Below are positions 5,713 through 6,569 of a stretch of DNA of 6,569 nt, piece after piece (position 1 is the first letter of the stretch; each line of letters starts with the position of its first letter). Location of the stretch: NCBI GenBank assembly GCA_023423475.1, contig JAFAFN010000176.1, positions 1 to 6,569 on the forward strand, written 5' to 3'. The notes beneath the pieces are model-generated. The model searched no databases. It was not told where the DNA came from and saw only the letters and a program-made list of their open reading frames with translations. A program made the translations under genes and the position numbers. Source of the DNA: Actinomycetes bacterium. GTDB taxonomy: Bacteria; Actinomycetota; Acidimicrobiia; Acidimicrobiales; Microtrichaceae.

Positions 5713-5995
5713 ACGCTACGAGTTGCTCAGTGGGCCAGCGCCTCTTGCCGCAGTGGGCTGACCCGAAGCCCCTCTACGGGTACGGAAGCCTCGGCAACTA
5801 CCACTGCTCAGATGGGGCGACGCAACAGGCGCGTGGCTCATGGTCGACCAGTCGCTCACAGACGCGCGATACCGCATCCGTCGATCCCGTTCTCGTGGAC
5901 CTCGAGAGGAGTCGGAAGCGGCGGGCGCGACTCGACCCGAAGCTCAGTCGTGCGTTCTCGGACTGGAGCGATGGAGGTGATGGCAAGCTGTCCCG

Positions 5996-6569
5996 GTGGA
6001 GATCGTCGGAAGGGACGAGCTACTCGATCGTTGGATTGCGTCGCGCCATTCGATCGAGATGCTGCTCGGAGATTCAGGAACTGGGAAATCAACTGTTCTG
6101 GGGGAGGCTCAGCGTCGCCTGCGAGAACTCGGAGAGGTCGCGCCTGAGCCGGTGGCCACCCAACGCTCGCCGGGCAGTCTCCAGCGGGCGCTGCTCGAGT
6201 CGCTGTCGGCGGCGTTGGCAGAGATCGTCAACGCCGAGGGCACGCTGGACCGCGTCGCTCGCGTGCTGATCGATGCAGGCTCGGTCATGCTCGACAAGAG
6301 GCTCGCCGATCTTCGAGCTGGACTTGGCCGCTCGTTGTTGAGTTGGGTGCGCCAGAAGACCGGCGATCATGTCGGCGACCTCATCGAGGAGTTCGCCGCG
6401 GCGCTCACCCAATCGGAACAAGAGTCGTTGACGAACCGACTGAACGCTGCCGGCGAGAACGACATCGTCGAGCAACTGGCTTCGTTCGTCAGTGATGTCG
6501 TTGGACTCGCAGGAGACCGCCGGGTCCATCTCGCGCTTGATGACGTCGACCGCCTGGATGACTCTGACT
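5996..6569 (+). CDS. P-loop ATPase, N-terminal part (3' truncated by window), AAA/STAND-like
   Basis: The frame is open from 5981 to the window end and gives 191 residues from GTG 5996, the only start codon after a stop at 5978. The protein begins EIVGRDELLDRWIAS, the usual lead-in of AAA_16/STAND-type ATPases. Walker A follows: GDSGTGKST (25-33; K31, S32). A helical, Ala/Leu/Glu-rich stretch spans about 60-165, and a Walker B strand VHLALDDVD lies at 177-185 (D182, D183). The roughly 150 residues between the motifs are long for a plain AAA core and suggest an inserted helical module. The sensor, arginine finger and any C-terminal effector or repeat domain lie beyond the window. A GGAGGTGA sequence at 5973-5980 is 18 nt upstream of the GTG, too far for a good ribosome site. 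The family is clear only as a P-loop NTPase; a defence or signalling role is inferred from the island-edge context. Confidence 0.8.
   Translation, partial: MEIVGRDELLDRWIASRHSIEMLLGDSGTGKSTVLGEAQRRLRELGEVAPEPVATQRSPGSLQRALLESLSAALAEIVNAEGTLDRVARVLIDAGSVMLDKRLADLRAGLGRSLLSWVRQKTGDHVGDLIEEFAAALTQSEQESLTNRLNAAGENDIVEQLASFVSDVVGLAGDRRVHLALDDVDRLDDSD

Larger units (their letters stand above)
5547..5995. other. 449-nt region without a recognisable gene, at the presumed element edge
   Basis: No family is recognised here. It holds the 14-bp palindrome at 5558-5571 and a candidate promoter at 5685-5712. One plus-strand frame stays open from ATG 5580 (or GTG 5730) through 6269. From 5730 to about 5960 its third-position GC (about 75-80%) is higher than in the two other frames, so a short coding segment (GQRLLPQWADPKPLYGYGS and onward) is possible. 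However, the first 50 residues from ATG 5580 are Cys/Leu-rich and odd, and after 5996 this frame is only a shadow of the ATPase gene. A smaller frame, 5840-5980, is in phase with the ATPase but ends at a TGA 15 nt before its start codon. The region may be a leader, a decayed gene, or a small unknown gene. Confidence 0.4.

Noticed and set aside
5840..6022. Read-through of the TGA at 5978-5980 giving a longer in-phase ATPase N-terminus
   Set aside because: The upstream 46 codons have weak third-position bias and no family similarity, and the ATPase lead-in EIVGRDELL fits a start at 5996.
6089..6529. Minus-strand 146-codon frame near the right end
   Set aside because: It lies wholly opposite the ATPase coding sequence, which has Walker A and B motifs.

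Overview
The window is high-GC DNA (G or C in most third codon positions) with an actinobacterial gene set: a luciferase-like oxidoreductase of the coenzyme F420 type, an Abhydrolase_9-type membrane hydrolase, a VapBC toxin-antitoxin pair, and start codons preceded at a fixed distance by TAnnnT boxes, as in leaderless actinobacterial transcripts. The cysteine-bearing RCC1 repeats suggest Acidimicrobiia (Ilumatobacter-like). That last step is inference; there is no rRNA or other marker to confirm it.

Layout. Positions 1-89 hold the last codons of a rightward gene. On the minus strand follow vapC (143-565) and vapB (558-785), overlapping by 8 nt, then a 587-residue membrane alpha/beta hydrolase (868-2631). 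Positions 2751-3488 hold a plus-strand fragment of an RCC1-repeat protein with no proper beginning or end. Two rightward enzyme genes follow: an F420-dependent LLM-class oxidoreductase (3482-4405) and an inositol-monophosphatase-family enzyme (best start 4542, end 5501). The phosphatase stop codon lies inside an 11-bp perfect hairpin. Next to the hairpin, on the minus strand, are 22 bp that fit the 3' end of a tRNA (T-loop to CCA) exactly, without the rest of the tRNA.

The tRNA remnant plus terminator looks like the edge of an element integrated into a tRNA gene, with chromosome to the left and element to the right. To the right are about 450 nt with no recognisable gene (one candidate promoter, one 14-bp palindrome, one coding-like but unidentified frame). 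Then comes the start of a P-loop ATPase gene at 5996 that runs off the window end and has clear Walker A and Walker B motifs. It could be the first gene of an accessory, possibly defence, island, but only 191 codons are visible.

The four complete or nearly complete transcription units (vapBC, hydrolase, LLM oxidoreductase, phosphatase) all show TAnnnT, then exactly 7 nt, then the start codon, and none has a clear Shine-Dalgarno sequence. This suggests leaderless mRNAs and was used to choose the phosphatase start. Apart from vapBC, the genes look like independently transcribed units, not one pathway.
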